Below, piece by piece: positions 1 to 10,988 of a DNA stretch of 64,000 bases. The translations under genes and the position numbers were made by a program. The notes beneath the pieces are model-generated. The model was not told the origin of the DNA. It did no database searches and saw nothing but the letters and a program-made list of their open reading frames with translations. Position 1 is the stretch's first letter. Each line of letters starts with the position of its first letter. This DNA comes from Phytophthora quininea (Eukaryota > Oomycota > Peronosporomycetes > Peronosporales > Peronosporaceae): positions 1 to 64,000 of the forward strand of contig JAAVTG010000246.1 in assembly GCA_011947345.1 (NCBI GenBank), read 5' to 3'.

Positions 1-855
1 CATGACGTCTGCGGTGGTGACGGACCCAAAGTCCGTGAGCAGTGGCTCGCCCTCGTCCGACAGCAAGATATTCTCGGGCTGTAGCAGTGACATAGACTTT
101 CAGCAACGGCTTCATCAGCAGCATTTTGATCTCGCATAACAGAAACCTTGATATCCCGATGGGCGAGCGGCGGTGACTTGGAGTGCAGCTCGGCCACACC
201 GCGACAAATATCCAAAAACATGTCGAGAACTTGCGCCTCTGGGATCCGCACGTCTTGACTGCGATAGCACAACCCGGACAATCAGCAGATATCAACGTTC
301 TGTAGCAGCCCGAGCCGTCTTACCTTATTACCGTGTTGATCATATCGCGCAGCGTTCCGTTCTGCATAATGGCAACGAAAAAATATAAAGCCCCCGAAAA
401 AACCTCCTACGCGCTTCAGGCCTCATGCCACGCACCTCCATGAATGGAAACAACAGGTAGTACTCGAACACCCCCGCCTCCTTGGAGACCACTGCGTAGT
501 CGCTGAGTGGCATGATGTTGGGGTGACAGAAACTCTTGTGCGCCTGGATCTCCGTCTTGGCCAGCTGCACCTGCTCGCTCGTCTGGCACAGGATTTTCTT
601 GAGCGCAAAGGCTTCTCCCGTGTCGGTATCTCTGGCCTTGTAGACGAAGGAGAAGCCTCCGCGCGATCTCGCTGCTGAGGACGACCAGGCGGCCGCTCTG
701 CATGCGCACGCACTGCGAGTAGCCGAGACACGACAGCAGGCGCTGCGCCGCGTAGAAGGGAAGAGCGTCACGGCCGAGCAGATGCGGCTCGAGGTGGCGC
801 CCGAGGAGCCCTTGGTCACGGGCAGGAACGCCTCCTGCTCGTCTCGATGCGCCAT
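1..855 (-). CDS. STK16/NAK-type Ser/Thr protein kinase, 3' end beyond window
   Basis: A protein kinase whose best family match by eye is STK16 (Numb-associated kinase family). The glycine loop reads GGFSFVYKA near 650, followed by ALKKILC with the ATP-binding lysine, HPNIMPLSDY, LLFPFME, then AHRDIK, PENILLSDEGEPLLTDFGS with the DFG motif near 30. Three short introns restore this order with matching phases: 362-435, 259-323 and 79-147 (74, 65 and 69 nt). The rest of the C-lobe lies left of base 1. Upstream of the glycine loop the frame must shift by one base inside a GCGCG run at about 658-668 to join the stretch MQSGRLVVLSSEIA to GGFSF, which looks like a 1-nt deletion or a sequence error. 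The start used is the ATG at 855-853; it is uncertain because of that break. The neighbouring exonuclease gene is divergent, with ATGs only about 47 bp apart. Confidence 0.82.
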
Positions 856-902
856 CGTTGCAAATCGCCCAGTTAAAGTTTGCTGACAAAATTCGACGGC
901 AA

Positions 903-1891
903 ATGAGAGGCCTCTGCTCGGCGAGAGCCCAGCGCGTGTTGTCCACGGCTGCGGCGGTGGAGACGGCGCCTGTGCAGCGACGGAAGAAGAGTCTGCTGGT
1001 GGACGGCAACAACGCGCTCTACCATTTCTTCGACCCGCTCTCGACCGACGAGGTGTACGAGCCCAAGCCTGTGGTGCCCATTGCTTGCCTCTGTCGCTAA
1101 CCATACACTGCCTGACTGCTGCTACTAGAGACGGCGTCAAGACGAGTGCGGTGGACGGACTGCTGCGTCTGCTGCGGCGCATGGATCAGACCCATTCGCT
1201 CGAGCACGTCGCGGTCGTGTTTGACTCCAAGCAGCGCACCACCACTAGGAGGATCCTGCAGCCGACCTACAAGAGAGACCGACCGCCCACGCCGCGGTCG
1301 CTCGCTCCGCAGTTCGCCTACGCTCGCAGAGTACTGGAGGCGCTTCGAGTGAACTGCATCGAGCGGCCGGGACTGGAGGCAGACGACATTATTGCATCCT
1401 ACGCGACGCAGTTTGCTGCTGCAGACTTGGACGTGCTGCTCATTTCCAACGACAACGACTTCTTGCAGCTCGTGCACGACTCCAGCGACGCAGAATGTGG
1501 CGATACTCAGCCGTTTGGTGCGGTGGAGCTTTACCAGCCGTCGAAGCGTCGATACATCCGCGAGCGCAATTTGCAAGGACGCTTCGGCCTGCACCCCAGA
1601 CTCATTCCTGACTTCCTCGCGCTGTGTGGCCACCAATGGAAGAAGCTGCCGAGGGTCGAGAACATGACGGATGAAATGGCAGTGGAGCTGCTCACCCAAC
1701 ACGGCGGGCTGTTCCCGTTACTGAGGCAGCTAGACAAGGTCGGGGATCTCAAGTTACGCCGGACGCTCAAGCAGCGCATCAGCTTGATCGAGGCCTCGTA
1801 CCGAATGGTGAAGCTTGACGGCTCCGTCGCCTTACCTGTTGCGATGGAAGCGCTGGAACAACCGCAGCTACAGGTTGGAGAAATGCAATAA
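903..1891 (+). CDS. 5'-3' exonuclease, FEN/PolI-N type, probably mitochondrial
   Basis: A PIN-like 5' nuclease of the DNA polymerase I N-domain class. Visible signatures in order are LLVDGNNALYH, VVFDSK, LQPTYKRDRPPTP, GLEADDIIASYA with acidic metal ligands, and LLISNDNDFLQLV, followed by the helix-hairpin-helix part containing a basic-rich LALCGHQWKKLP. One phase-2 intron at 1055-1128 (donor GTACGA, acceptor CTACTAG) joins the two reading frames. The N-terminus MRGLCSARAQRVLST is basic, hydroxylated and free of acids, which suggests a mitochondrial presequence; the enzyme could remove RNA primers or flaps in organelle DNA. An in-frame TTG at 858 could extend it, but the ATG at 903 gives the better presequence. 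The stop at 1891 is 74 bp from the convergent homeodomain gene. Confidence 0.85.
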
Positions 1892-1965
1892 AGTGCAATA
1901 GAAGAGAAGGGGGTGCACAACGCGTTAGAGCACTTAAGGCTATCCTTGCTTGTTCGCACTCTTCT

Positions 1966-4900
1966 TCATGCGTCCTTCATTTCCTCATCTGGGTGAGTGC
2001 TCTGCGTCGAACTAGCACCAGCGCCCGTGACACCTTCGATACTTTGACTACTTGGCCCTACATCAGTCGCTTGCCTTTTACCTCGTGAGTCACGCTCATC
2101 ATCCTCAGTATCGGATCCAGCATTTGCACTTGTCACTGCACCGTCTCGAGTCTCCTTCACTTTCATCTTGATCAAATCCAGGCGCTCCTTCGCGCGGCGA
2201 TTAGAAAACCACCTCTTTACCTGTTGTTTGGTAATGCTGATGGAGTGCTCGCCGGCATGGTCTCCTCGGTTGAGAATCTGCAGCAGCTCCTCCATTCGAG
2301 CGGCACTTGGCTTTGGGTTCTTCTCATACTCTTCGATTATCGTAGCAAGCTGCTTCACGTTGAAAACCCGTCCCGCGTGAATCCCGCTGCTTGGCGGTTC
2401 TGTGCTCTCGTCGCTCTTTGTCACGCCTCCAGTGGCCGACAAACTCGCTGGTGCTAATAGCGATGATTCCGTTTTAATGCGCTTAACTCCGTTGCTATCA
2501 TCGCTCGGGGTGCTTTGCGCTTTGGAACAGTAACAACGGGAGGGGTTGAGGGAACCTTTGGTTTCGGCTTGCGCGCGCTTTACCGCTGGAATCGTCAGAG
2601 TCGGTGTCACTCGAAGATGACTCCATATCTTCGCCATTGAGATCTGCGGCGCTGAGGGCCTGCGGGGGCTGATTAGCTGATCGTCGCTTGTAGAACCAGC
2701 AGCGGATCTGCTTATAGTCAATGGATCGCTGGGGTTCATCACTGTTCGGGTCAAAAGACGCTATCTCATTTAGTCGGGCCGCGATTTTGTCCAGTCTCTT
2801 TTTGCTTGGAGTGTCCTCCTTGTGGAAATATTTCTCCAACTTGATCAGCTGCGGCAGTGAAAACTTGACGCGCGGTCGCTTTGAGTCTGGAGAAGGTGTT
2901 GGTCCGGAGCTGGGCGAAGATCCCGGGGTCTCAGGGAGGGATTCCGTGTCAACACTTAGCAGCAACGAACGTGATTGATCCTTCCGCTTCTTGCCACTGG
3001 TCGGCTCATTGGTCATCGCTGACAAGGTGATTGGTACGTCTCCATGCTCCACGATGGTTTTGAATTCCTCCTGCAGCTTCTTCGTTTGTCGTACCAGCTC
3101 TCTGTTGTCTTTATGTGCCAGCAGAATCAGCTCCAGCTGTCGCTGGAAGTCCGACTCGATCAAAATCGCGCGTGGAATGATAAGTGACAAAAGCAGCTCA
3201 ATCATGTCGGTTAGCTCCTCGGCTGGCGCACCTTCTTCCAGCAATTTCAGCATTGTCAGCTTGATGTGTGAAACTTCTTCTCGTCCTAAAGGCTTCGAAG
3301 GCCCTGTTCGCGCATTCTTGAAAGGGACATGCAGTCGTTCCCGGGCGCGCTCGATCGCTGCGCTGCGCAAAACCTTCGTTTCTTCCTCACTCTTTCCAGC
3401 ATCACGTGCGTCCTTGATAGCTTTGCGCACAGAAGCAACGTAGTCGATTCTAATGCGCTTCTTGGGGTTAATGGATGTGGCCGAGCTATAAAGCTTTGTA
3501 CTGTCACCACCATCACTGGTGAGGAGTGCAGATCCACCAGCCTGACTAGATTTGGTCGCTTGATGGAAAGGTCCGTCCCCAGCAGTTTGCAACAGCAACA
3601 AGTCGGCTGCGTCAACGATGTGCGGCATTTGGCCATTTTCACGCATCCGAGACACCCGTGCTTCCAGCACCTCTTTCGCCTCGTCGATATACGCAGCTTT
3701 CATTTTCTTGATACTCTCCGCATCCATGTCTGTGGTCGAGATATCTTTCATTTTCAGGCGCATATAGTCGAGCCGCTCCTTAGCACGTCGATTGTCAAAC
3801 CAGATACGAATCTGCTTCAAGGCGATGCCATCCGGCTGTAGCTCTGGATCCGCATACTCGGGACAGTTAATGATGCGGTACATGGCCTGAATCTCACTAG
3901 ACTCTGGACGAGAAGACCTCTGATACCATTCCTCCAGCTTCTGGATCTGCTTCGACGAATAGAGACGGCTAGCGCCACTCTTCCCTTTCGTGCCTGACGA
4001 TGATCGACCTGCTGTTCCTGCGCCCTGCGATTTTCTCGTAGATCCACTCCCGGATTGTGTCCTGCGGTCATCGTGGCCTTGGATAGCTTTAAGCTCCCTG
4101 GCCAAATCCACTTCGAACTGGATGCCTGTGACTTGTAGATGTTCCAACAACTGTTTCAACGAGGCTAGCCCGGCGTGCACACGGCGCAGTAAAACTTCCT
4201 GCTCGAAAATCCCAGTAGTTGCAGAAGTGCCATTACTCTGAGGGGCACTTTCGTTGGTAGCGACAATTTGAGAAGCGGCATCAGACGCGTGAGTTGACGA
4301 CGACGCCGGTACCAGCATGAATGGGGGTGGTGGCGGAGAGGATGCGCGCCGCTCCTGCTTGACGTTGTTGTTGTTGTTTCTGCTGTCGTCGCTGCAGGCA
4401 GCATAAATATTTATGTGGCTGGCACCGCTGGCGTCTTGTCCCTTTGCGAGCCAATTCGGGCCCATGGCGCTGTTGATCTCCTTTGTGAGCGTCTGTGTGA
4501 TCTGCAGCATCTCTCCCGCCTGCTCCAGAATCACCGTGTTGATCTTTTTCCGCCTAGCACCACCATGTCCTTCACGCGCTGCAACTCGACGGGGAAACAG
4601 AAGAACTTGCAACTGCTGCAGTATCGTCATTGTCACCCTTGCCTCGAGCTGAACCAGGCGTAGATTTCGACCCTCGACTGCCACGTCCCTTGACAGACTT
4701 GCGTGGGGTGTGTGACGGCTGCTTCTCCACGTCTGCGCTCCTGGTCATGGGCTCACAGTCTGGACAGAACCACTGGCGGTTGGAAGATGACTGTGCCAGT
4801 TTGGGGAACTGCTGGCGGAAGCAACTCGCGTGGTACATGCACTTGCACTGCGCACAGAGGAGAGCGCGCCTCCCATTGCGGGGCTCGTGGCACGTCTCGC

Positions 4901-5505
4901 ATTCCTTGCGAGCGACTGTGCGACGTCTTGCTGCGATAATAGCCCCAACGTTGGAGGTAGCGCCCGACTTGAGGGTCAGCGTGGCGGAGTCGTCCACATG
5001 TTGCTGGCTGGAGACACTGAGGGAGGGACTGGGCGCCCGGTTGGCAGCCATCTCGGACGCCGAGTCCGTCTCGCTGGGCGGGGCTCTGGGTGGGGGTTGC
5101 TGGTTGGTCGTCAGAGGCAGAGGGGCGGGGTCTTGGGAGCTGGGGGCGTGGCTTTGCTGGCCTCGTCGTCCTCGTCCGTCTCGGAGCGTCTCGGCGTGGC
5201 GGTGCTGTCCAGGTCGTCGTCGGACGGCGCGTTAAGCGACTCGTCGTCGTCCTTCTCCACCTGCACGCCCCCTTCCTCGTCCTCGTCCACGCCCGCATGC
5301 TGCTCCACTGGGGCGATGGGCGCGGCGGGGGCGGCAGGAGCCTTGGGGAGGCCATGTCCTCGTCCGAGGCGTCGTCCGAGGCGTCGTCGTCCGACGCGGA
5401 CTGCAGGTTGCTCTTGTACACCAGCAGCGCCTTCCTGCGCTCTGTCTCCTCGGCAGCCGTCTTCTCCTCCATGTCGACGTCAGCCACCCGTCGTTCTTGC
5501 CACAA
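1966..5505 (-). CDS. PHD finger plus triple homeodomain regulator
   Basis: A predicted nuclear DNA-binding, chromatin-reading protein. From the N-terminus it has an acidic Asp/Glu/Ser region (5480-5130), a C4HC3 PHD finger (about 4755-4910, CETCHEP, CAQCKCMYHASC, WFCPDC), a helical and Asn/Pro-rich linker with five consecutive Asn, homeodomain 1 (about 3780-3975, IRIWFDNRRAKERLDY), a long helical linker, homeodomain 2 (about 2680-2870, IRCWFYKRR) and homeodomain 3 (about 2165-2370, VKRWFSNRRAKERLDL). All three homeodomains carry extra residues between helices, as in TALE-like proteins. Two introns fit: 4579-4636 (58 nt, phase 1) and 2520-2583 (64 nt, phase 1). In the acidic region the frame changes twice, at C runs near 5344 and 5122-5130. 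Start is the ATG at 5505 or the one at 5472. The alternative to the second intron is two frame breaks in a Lys/Pro-rich linker. Confidence 0.78.
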
Positions 5506-6089
5506 TTCTTGCCAGAACCTCCGTGCGCGGGGGTAGTCTCGAAGTTAACGGTCAGAAGGCCCGTCCCGGAAATGTGAACGATTTCATTGGCTAAAAAGAA
5601 AATATCGCTGGCCTAGCATCAGAATCAGGCCGTGCGGCCAACTAACTATTGCGTCGGTCGGCTCGATCGGCATTCCAGGTGCGCTATCAACCTCTCGTGC
5701 TTTGTTGGAGAACACAAAAGACTGACTGCATCATCTTCTCTCGGCAAAGGCAACAACTTCAGCCGTTCAAAAGCAACTTCAGCCGTTCAAAAGCAACTTC
5801 AGCCGACGCCATCGGGGCCGACCAAGTGCCTCTGGAAGACATTGACTGGGACCGAGAGATCATGGAGCGCTCAGATTGGTGTCGATCCTGAAGCAGTTCC
5901 GAGAGAATGGGTTCGCCCACGCAGACATCTGCAGTCGCATTACGGGTCCGCGTCGCTGTAGATGGCCGGGTCGACAGTGTGTTGAGATGCTTGTGGGCGA
6001 GGGAGAAACAGCCCTAACGATCAAGAGCTCTTCAGATAACGCGTGACTCTCTTAACTCCCGTCCATCGTGACTACAGCTTCTGCAATCT
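5506..6089. other. Intergenic stretch with a 20-bp tandem repeat and a coding remnant
   Basis: A 20-bp unit starting CAACTTCAGCCGTTC is present 2.6 times at 5754-5805. From about 5808 to 6045 the plus strand reads as a short, once-frameshifted protein-like segment (EDIDWDREIMERSDW, then ILKQFRENGFAHADICSRI) that I do not recognise. It has no start of its own and is probably a fragment of a decayed repeat gene. Nothing else is evident here. Confidence 0.4.
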
Positions 6090-6440
6090 AGCTGGTATTG
6101 TAGTGCAGCTCGTAGTTTTCTAACTACAGCTGCTGTCTAGTTGATTCCATGAGTGTGGTAACCGGACGTGTTTTTGTATGCTGTTCTTGGACAGTAAGTT
6201 GTCGATATTGTTCGCCTGGTGTAGGCAGATAGATATCTTTGTCGGTTTGCTCGACATGAATTCCCAAACACTTCTTAGCTAAGTCCATGCCATTGATTTG
6301 AAGCTGCTCTGAGAGTCCCCCGCATTGCCCAATCTGCATTGGCTGGGTTCTGGCTGACTACGACGACATCACCAACGTAAAGGCCAAGTATTGCAGTTTA
6401 TTCGTGATGTAGTTGGACATACAAGTACGGGTCTGAGGAG
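6090..6440 (-). pseudogene. Ty1/copia reverse transcriptase fragment
   Basis: Minus-strand frames contain the hallmark of the copia RT palm: a VGDVVVVSQ stretch in the position of the usual YVDDxxx motif, then CLGIHVEQTDKDIYL, equivalent to the family's FLGI-x-I block, then TRPVTTLMES. The catalytic aspartate pair is degraded and there are at least one frameshift and one stop. About 110 residues of pol are left; no LTRs, integrase or gag are nearby. It is an old dead fragment. Confidence 0.6.
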
Positions 6441-6836
6441 AATATTATGCATCTTGTCGATTCACAGCTTTCCGTTTCGCTTCGGACCGTATAGACTTAA
6501 GGCTTATGTACATGTGCAAAGGTTTCCTCGATCTCTACGCAGTATTTCTGGTTGAATCCTCGTGCCATGAGACGATCTTTAAATCGCTCACTCGTCGTCC
6601 TTGCCACAATTCTTGCTAGAGTGAGCTACGTGTGATATTGTTGCACGTGTTGTGATATTGCAATATTGAGGATGAATGTCAACGTTATCATAAGTAGTAG
6701 CAAGAAACAACAAGCATCAAACGCATGAAGGCGCCTCGGCGAAGCAGTACCGTTGAAGAAGTACTTACTTTGCTCAAGCACATGACCAGTTCGCTGATCT
6801 CGCCGTCGAAGTGCCGTCCTTGTCCTCCTTGCGCAG

Positions 6837-7448
6837 CTACTCCTCGAGTTGTTGCTTCCACTGCTTGACTTGCGCGACCGTCGTTTGATATGACCCTGTC
6901 GTTGTCGCTCGCTTCTTCCCTGGCTTCTTGGCCGCCAGCGTTTCGTAGACCTTGTCGAAGACTGGGATCTCGTCATGCTCGACCGGGCTGTCGATCAGCG
7001 CCATACTCTCCGAACCCGTCTTGCTGTACGGCTTCTTCCCCGCGTTCGCGCATCCGATGCTGTAGGACACGCCGTCCACCTCGATGTATTTTTGGTGACA
7101 TTGAATCCACGTCAGATACCGCGCGTCGACGCCTGCAGCAAGCATCCTCGACCAGATCTCCAAGATGTCGAAGTGGGATTTTGCACAGTCGCGATCCACG
7201 AGGACGCGGACCCGCACCTTGTCCTGGCCGTTGGTGTGGGGCTCCAGATGCTTCTCGATCAGCGCGTCCGCCACTCCCGGCATCTTGAGCGCATAGTACG
7301 CAACGTTCACGAAGCCGTTGGTTCCCTTGATCCACTTGATCAGCTCCGCGAGAGAGACCTCGGTCGCGCCCGTAACTCGCACTCTTGGATTGCTCACGAT
7401 GAACTTCTCCACTTCGTCGTTCTTCCTGCTGTAGACAGATCTACTCAT
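6837..7448 (-). CDS. Phospholipase-D-like (single HKD) nuclease or lipase ORF
   Basis: A 203-residue ORF whose middle looks like one PLD-superfamily half: a beta-strand NVAYYALKM, ALIEKH, VRVRVLVDRDCAKSH, then CHQKYIEVDGV. The last contains H-x-K-x4-D, the HKD catalytic signature, followed by IGCANAG in place of the usual GSAN and a conserved acidic ESMALID. Single-HKD proteins (bacterial Nuc, PLD6/Zucchini) work as dimers on DNA, RNA or cardiolipin. There is no signal peptide. The tail is Lys-rich. The frame upstream of the ATG carries a stop (see 7449-7920), so this may be the conserved part of a broken longer gene. Confidence 0.6.
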   Translation of the reverse strand: MSRSVYSRKNDEVEKFIVSNPRVRVTGATEVSLAELIKWIKGTNGFVNVAYYALKMPGVADALIEKHLEPHTNGQDKVRVRVLVDRDCAKSHFDILEIWSRMLAAGVDARYLTWIQCHQKYIEVDGVSYSIGCANAGKKPYSKTGSESMALIDSPVEHDEIPVFDKVYETLAAKKPGKKRATTTGSYQTTVAQVKQWKQQLEE

Positions 7449-7920
7449 ACCGATAGCCTTGGCGGCGACGGCGATCTTGCACCGTTCCTCCTACGGCATC
7501 TTGAACGCCTTGTACGCGATCGCAGGGACCGAGTTCTTGAAGTGCTTCCGAAGACATGTCTTGCCGATCTTGATGCCGCGTGTTGCCTCGCTATGGACGA
7601 TGACCCGGCGTAGTCTGGGCGCCCTAGCGTATTTTCCACTTCTCGAGCTTCACGCAGCACTCGGCGATGATGTCGGTCGGGGGGCGATGCGATACGCCTT
7701 CTTCGTCGTCGATCCGCTAGGTCTTCTTGACGAGTTTCTTCTTCTTGGATCCGGGAGTCGATTTGTGCACGGGTGTCGCGGGCGCAACCGGCAGCGGGCG
7801 CTTTTGAGGCATGGACGAAGGAAGCTTCTCCAGATGCTCGTCCTCGGGCGGCTCAAACTCGACCACGAGTCCCGCCACGAATCGCTCTAACTGCTCTGGT
7901 GTGGTCTCCTGCGCCTCCAT
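7449..7920 (-). pseudogene. Probable 5' part of the PLD-like gene, broken
   Basis: Upstream of the PLD-like ORF the minus strand starts with MEAQETTPEQLERFV and a Pro/Lys-rich segment ending KKKKLVKKT (7920-7717), then a stop, then a charged segment, then KIGKTCLRKHFKNSVPAIAY and EERCKIAVAAKAIGMSR running into the next ORF through an in-frame TAG. The last part resembles a helix-turn-helix. At least two stops and one frame change separate the pieces. The link to the PLD-like ORF is inferred from position and frame only. Confidence 0.4.
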
Positions 7921-8654
7921 CTCGAACTCGACCCTCGTTCAGCTGCAGAACCGCCGAATCCAGGACGGACGTCCTTCTCCCTTACCGTCGAGTTGAACAC
8001 CGTCATCAATTACAATCACGACGTCCTTGGTCGGCAGAAACAGCTCGGTCGGCGCGGGCACTGACCGCTTCTCCTACAGCAAGAGCTCGTCGTCTTGATT
8101 GCTAGCTAAGTGACCTCGCTCCGGAACGAAACCAAGAAGGTGCTCTGCAGCGCAGCGATTTTAACTCGCCGGCGTGGGCAATGGCCCTACACGAGTTCAC
8201 CAGCACATATGCCCCACTCATCACCGACAGGGGTACAGCTCTAGCATCACTACGTAGGATCAGTCGCACATGGAGTCATCGCGGCTGGGCGACATTTTAA
8301 ACTGCACCAAAGGTATCATCCCGGGCGATTCGACTGAACGAGATCGGCGTTCTTCGTGAGGGAGTATGTGCCGCGGCAGCCGCACTCGGTGCACTTTCTT
8401 TAACCGGACACATGATCGTGAGAGCAAGTTAGTGTCAAGAGTTCATCACTAGGTGATTTGGTCGCAGCAGCCACGATGGGGGTGTCTGTCGTTGATGTGG
8501 ACGACGTACTGCCGGTTTACTAGTACTTCGGCCTTAGCTAATCGTCATATTGAGGGATCGTTATGAAATTGTAAGTTGCAGTAAGCATTCGCTGACGCAA
8601 CCGCTCATCTATCTTAGACAACAATTGCCCTGGGACGGATCGACAGGTCCAAGC
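7921..8654. other. No gene recognised
   Basis: GC-moderate sequence with short open frames on both strands, none with recognisable motifs. Nothing supportable was seen. Confidence 0.5.
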
Positions 8655-8975
8655 CTAGTAAAAACAAAAGGCGTATCGCATCGCGAGTAGCTCCTTGTCA
8701 TACACGGGGTAACGAGTCTCGGTGTCCTTCATATGCCTCGACTGGAAGCTGACAACGCGCTCGTGACCGTCACCATCAAGTTGCATGAGCGCGGCGCCGA
8801 GAGCGAAACCACCCGCATCGCACACGACATGGAATGGCTTGCCATAGCGCGGAAGCGCCAGATCTGGAGCTCTGGAGCTCGGGTGAGGCTCGCTTTCACA
8901 GCCTTGAAGGCAGTCTGACGGTCCTGCCACTGGGGGGTCAGGCCGACAAATCTTGAGTAGGTTATTGTCAAAATT
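8655..8975 (-). pseudogene. Ty3/gypsy RT/RNase H fragment
   Basis: The minus strand encodes the tether and RNase H start of a gypsy polymerase. WQDRQTAFKAVKASL and TRAPELQ correspond to the F-x2-LK-x2-L-x2-aPvL block. PRYGKPFHVVCDAGG, where D is the first RNase H acid of FxLxTDAS, precedes GAALMQ, VVSFQSRHMKDTETRYP and DKELLAM. One frame change near 8870 separates the two halves. RT fingers, integrase and LTRs are absent, so it is an isolated fragment. Confidence 0.75.
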
Positions 8976-10988
8976 TATAAATACCCTAACCTAAACCAGT
9001 AAAAAGGCAATTAAGACGGCTATTTTTATACAGTATCGCTACTGCAAAACCCTGGAGAAGTCTACTGAAAATACTAAAAGTAGACGTTTGGAGTCGACTC
9101 AAAACTTGTCGGTGCGAACCCCCTTTCCACTTGATATCTTTATTCAACAACGCGGTCAGTGGGCAAGTCCGTGCAGTTTCTCATGTACTTATGTAGATTA
9201 TTCGCGAGGCCAAGCCGTTGGCGAACTTGCTTCTGGGAGCGCAGGCACGGGCCAGCCACAGATAGACTTGACCTTCTCTGGATCCGAACGCACGCCGTCG
9301 CGACTGACAAAGCAGCGGAGGGTGTCACGGGGCTTGATCCACGTGAGTACGCAGAGGGAGTAATTAACAACTTGGTGGAAATGTAATTCTGTCCATTGAT
9401 ATGAGGAGTGTGAGCCCCACTTCTTCGTAACTCTTATAACTAATATGCAACCTATAGAAACGAATGTGTGACGCGTGACAGGTGATCATCTCCCATTGGA
9501 CCACCTGTCCGAGTAGTGACCAATAGTGGCCCGCTACGCTACCCTTCACTAAAAACAGCGCACACTATACGGCACTGACATTTAGAGATCATTCTTCCAA
9601 CGGCGACAAGCACATTCTCGGCTTGAAGGCCAGAGAATCCGTGAGCGGCATGGATCTTACGCGCGGGGCGAACACGGGTACCTCCAGTCCGATGCAGATG
9701 AGTGGAGGGCGACACGAGGAGCAGTCGATTGTGGTCGGCGAGGAGGTGAACGCTGGGACGACAAAAACGGCCTGTGGAAGTCACACCGGCGGAGCTCACT
9801 CCCCGCGATAATGTGGTGGATGGTGGGACTGCTGGGGGCGCTGGAGTGACGTCGGAAATGCCGGTAACTGAACTGACTGGAACTGGAGCGGCGATACCAG
9901 CGGAGGCACCGCAGCGAAATGATACGCCGTCTGCAGGGTCCGTGCCGACGGTGGATCGCAGTGTCGAGGCGAGTCGCAAGCAGTCGGTGCCTCCCGCAGG
10001 AGCGAAATGGATGATACATCGCCTGCCGCGTCGCGATGGATCAGGTCCTGGAATGCCTGCGACGACATCGAACACGACCACAGGAGACCCTTCTCCTGCA
10101 GCAGCGACGGATATTGGGTAGTTGAGTCTAGGGCATGCTGCCGGCGTTATGTCGTCGACATATGAACAGCATAAGCACCCACTGGACCTCCACGATCTAG
10201 CGGACTTGCAGTTGCAGTGGACTCTCACCCAGTTGATGGAGATGTTCGATTGATGGAAGAGGGTCCACACTTCCCAGTACCGGACGCATGAAGCGGAACT
10301 GCACGCTTAGAATGGGTTTCTTCGCCGCTGCCTCCGTGGCGATATCGAAACGTACTTGAAAGCACGTGGGCGACGAGTGGAACGGCTCGACTTGGGGTTT
10401 CTGTACCTAGACGTCCACCGGTTGTGCCAAGAACAGCAGCGACCGTGGTTCGCTGGAGTTGTGGGGCCGCTGCACGGAGTGTAGCGGGACTGAAAGCACG
10501 CGGTCTTAATGGGGACGAACACATTCGTCGTCTACTGCTGGACGAGACTCTTCAATGACGCACAACTAACCTCGCACGAGCCGTGGATAACAACCGCCTC
10601 CACAGCGGGAGGGAGAGTGTTCGGGGTCGTCGTGATGTTCCTGTCCCAAGTCGCAGCTGCTCTCGTGGTGACAACCGTCGCGAAGAGCCGCGAAGGCAAT
10701 ACCTGCGCGGTTTTGGTGAGTAGGATCAGAGCTACCGGCGTCCAGTGTCACCCTCTCGATTGCCACACGGTCGCCGTGCTGCTGGATATGGGGACCAGCG
10801 AGGCTCACGACGTGAACTTGTGGATCAGCAGTGCTCGATCGAGCAAGGTCGGCGGTACGCTCAGCGCGGCTGGGATTCGTCTCAAAGGCGCGACGACCGA
10901 CGGCAAGACGGAGGTCCTGGTCGGCAATGGATTTCTCGTAGTCCGTCACGACGTCCGGAACGTCTTGACGTAGTGTCGACCGGCTCAC
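8976..10988. other. Repeat-derived sequence without a clear gene
   Basis: Bases 8976-9130 are AT-rich compared with their surroundings. From about 9600 to 10120 the plus strand has a Thr/Gly/Ala-rich low-complexity frame, and from 10290 to 10980 several short frames rich in Arg (LRGDIETYLKARGRR, RRQYLRGFGE) that resemble retroelement gag remnants in style but carry no diagnostic motif. I cannot assign a function. The segment abuts the LTR at 10,989. Confidence 0.35.

Noticed and set aside
8960..9000. CCCTAACCTAAACC string as a telomere remnant
   Set aside because: Only one imperfect unit, with no tandem repetition.
9539..10270. A 243-codon minus-strand frame
   Set aside because: Low-complexity Ser/Arg/Pro composition and no start context or domain; it overlaps a plus-strand low-complexity frame and neither can be supported.
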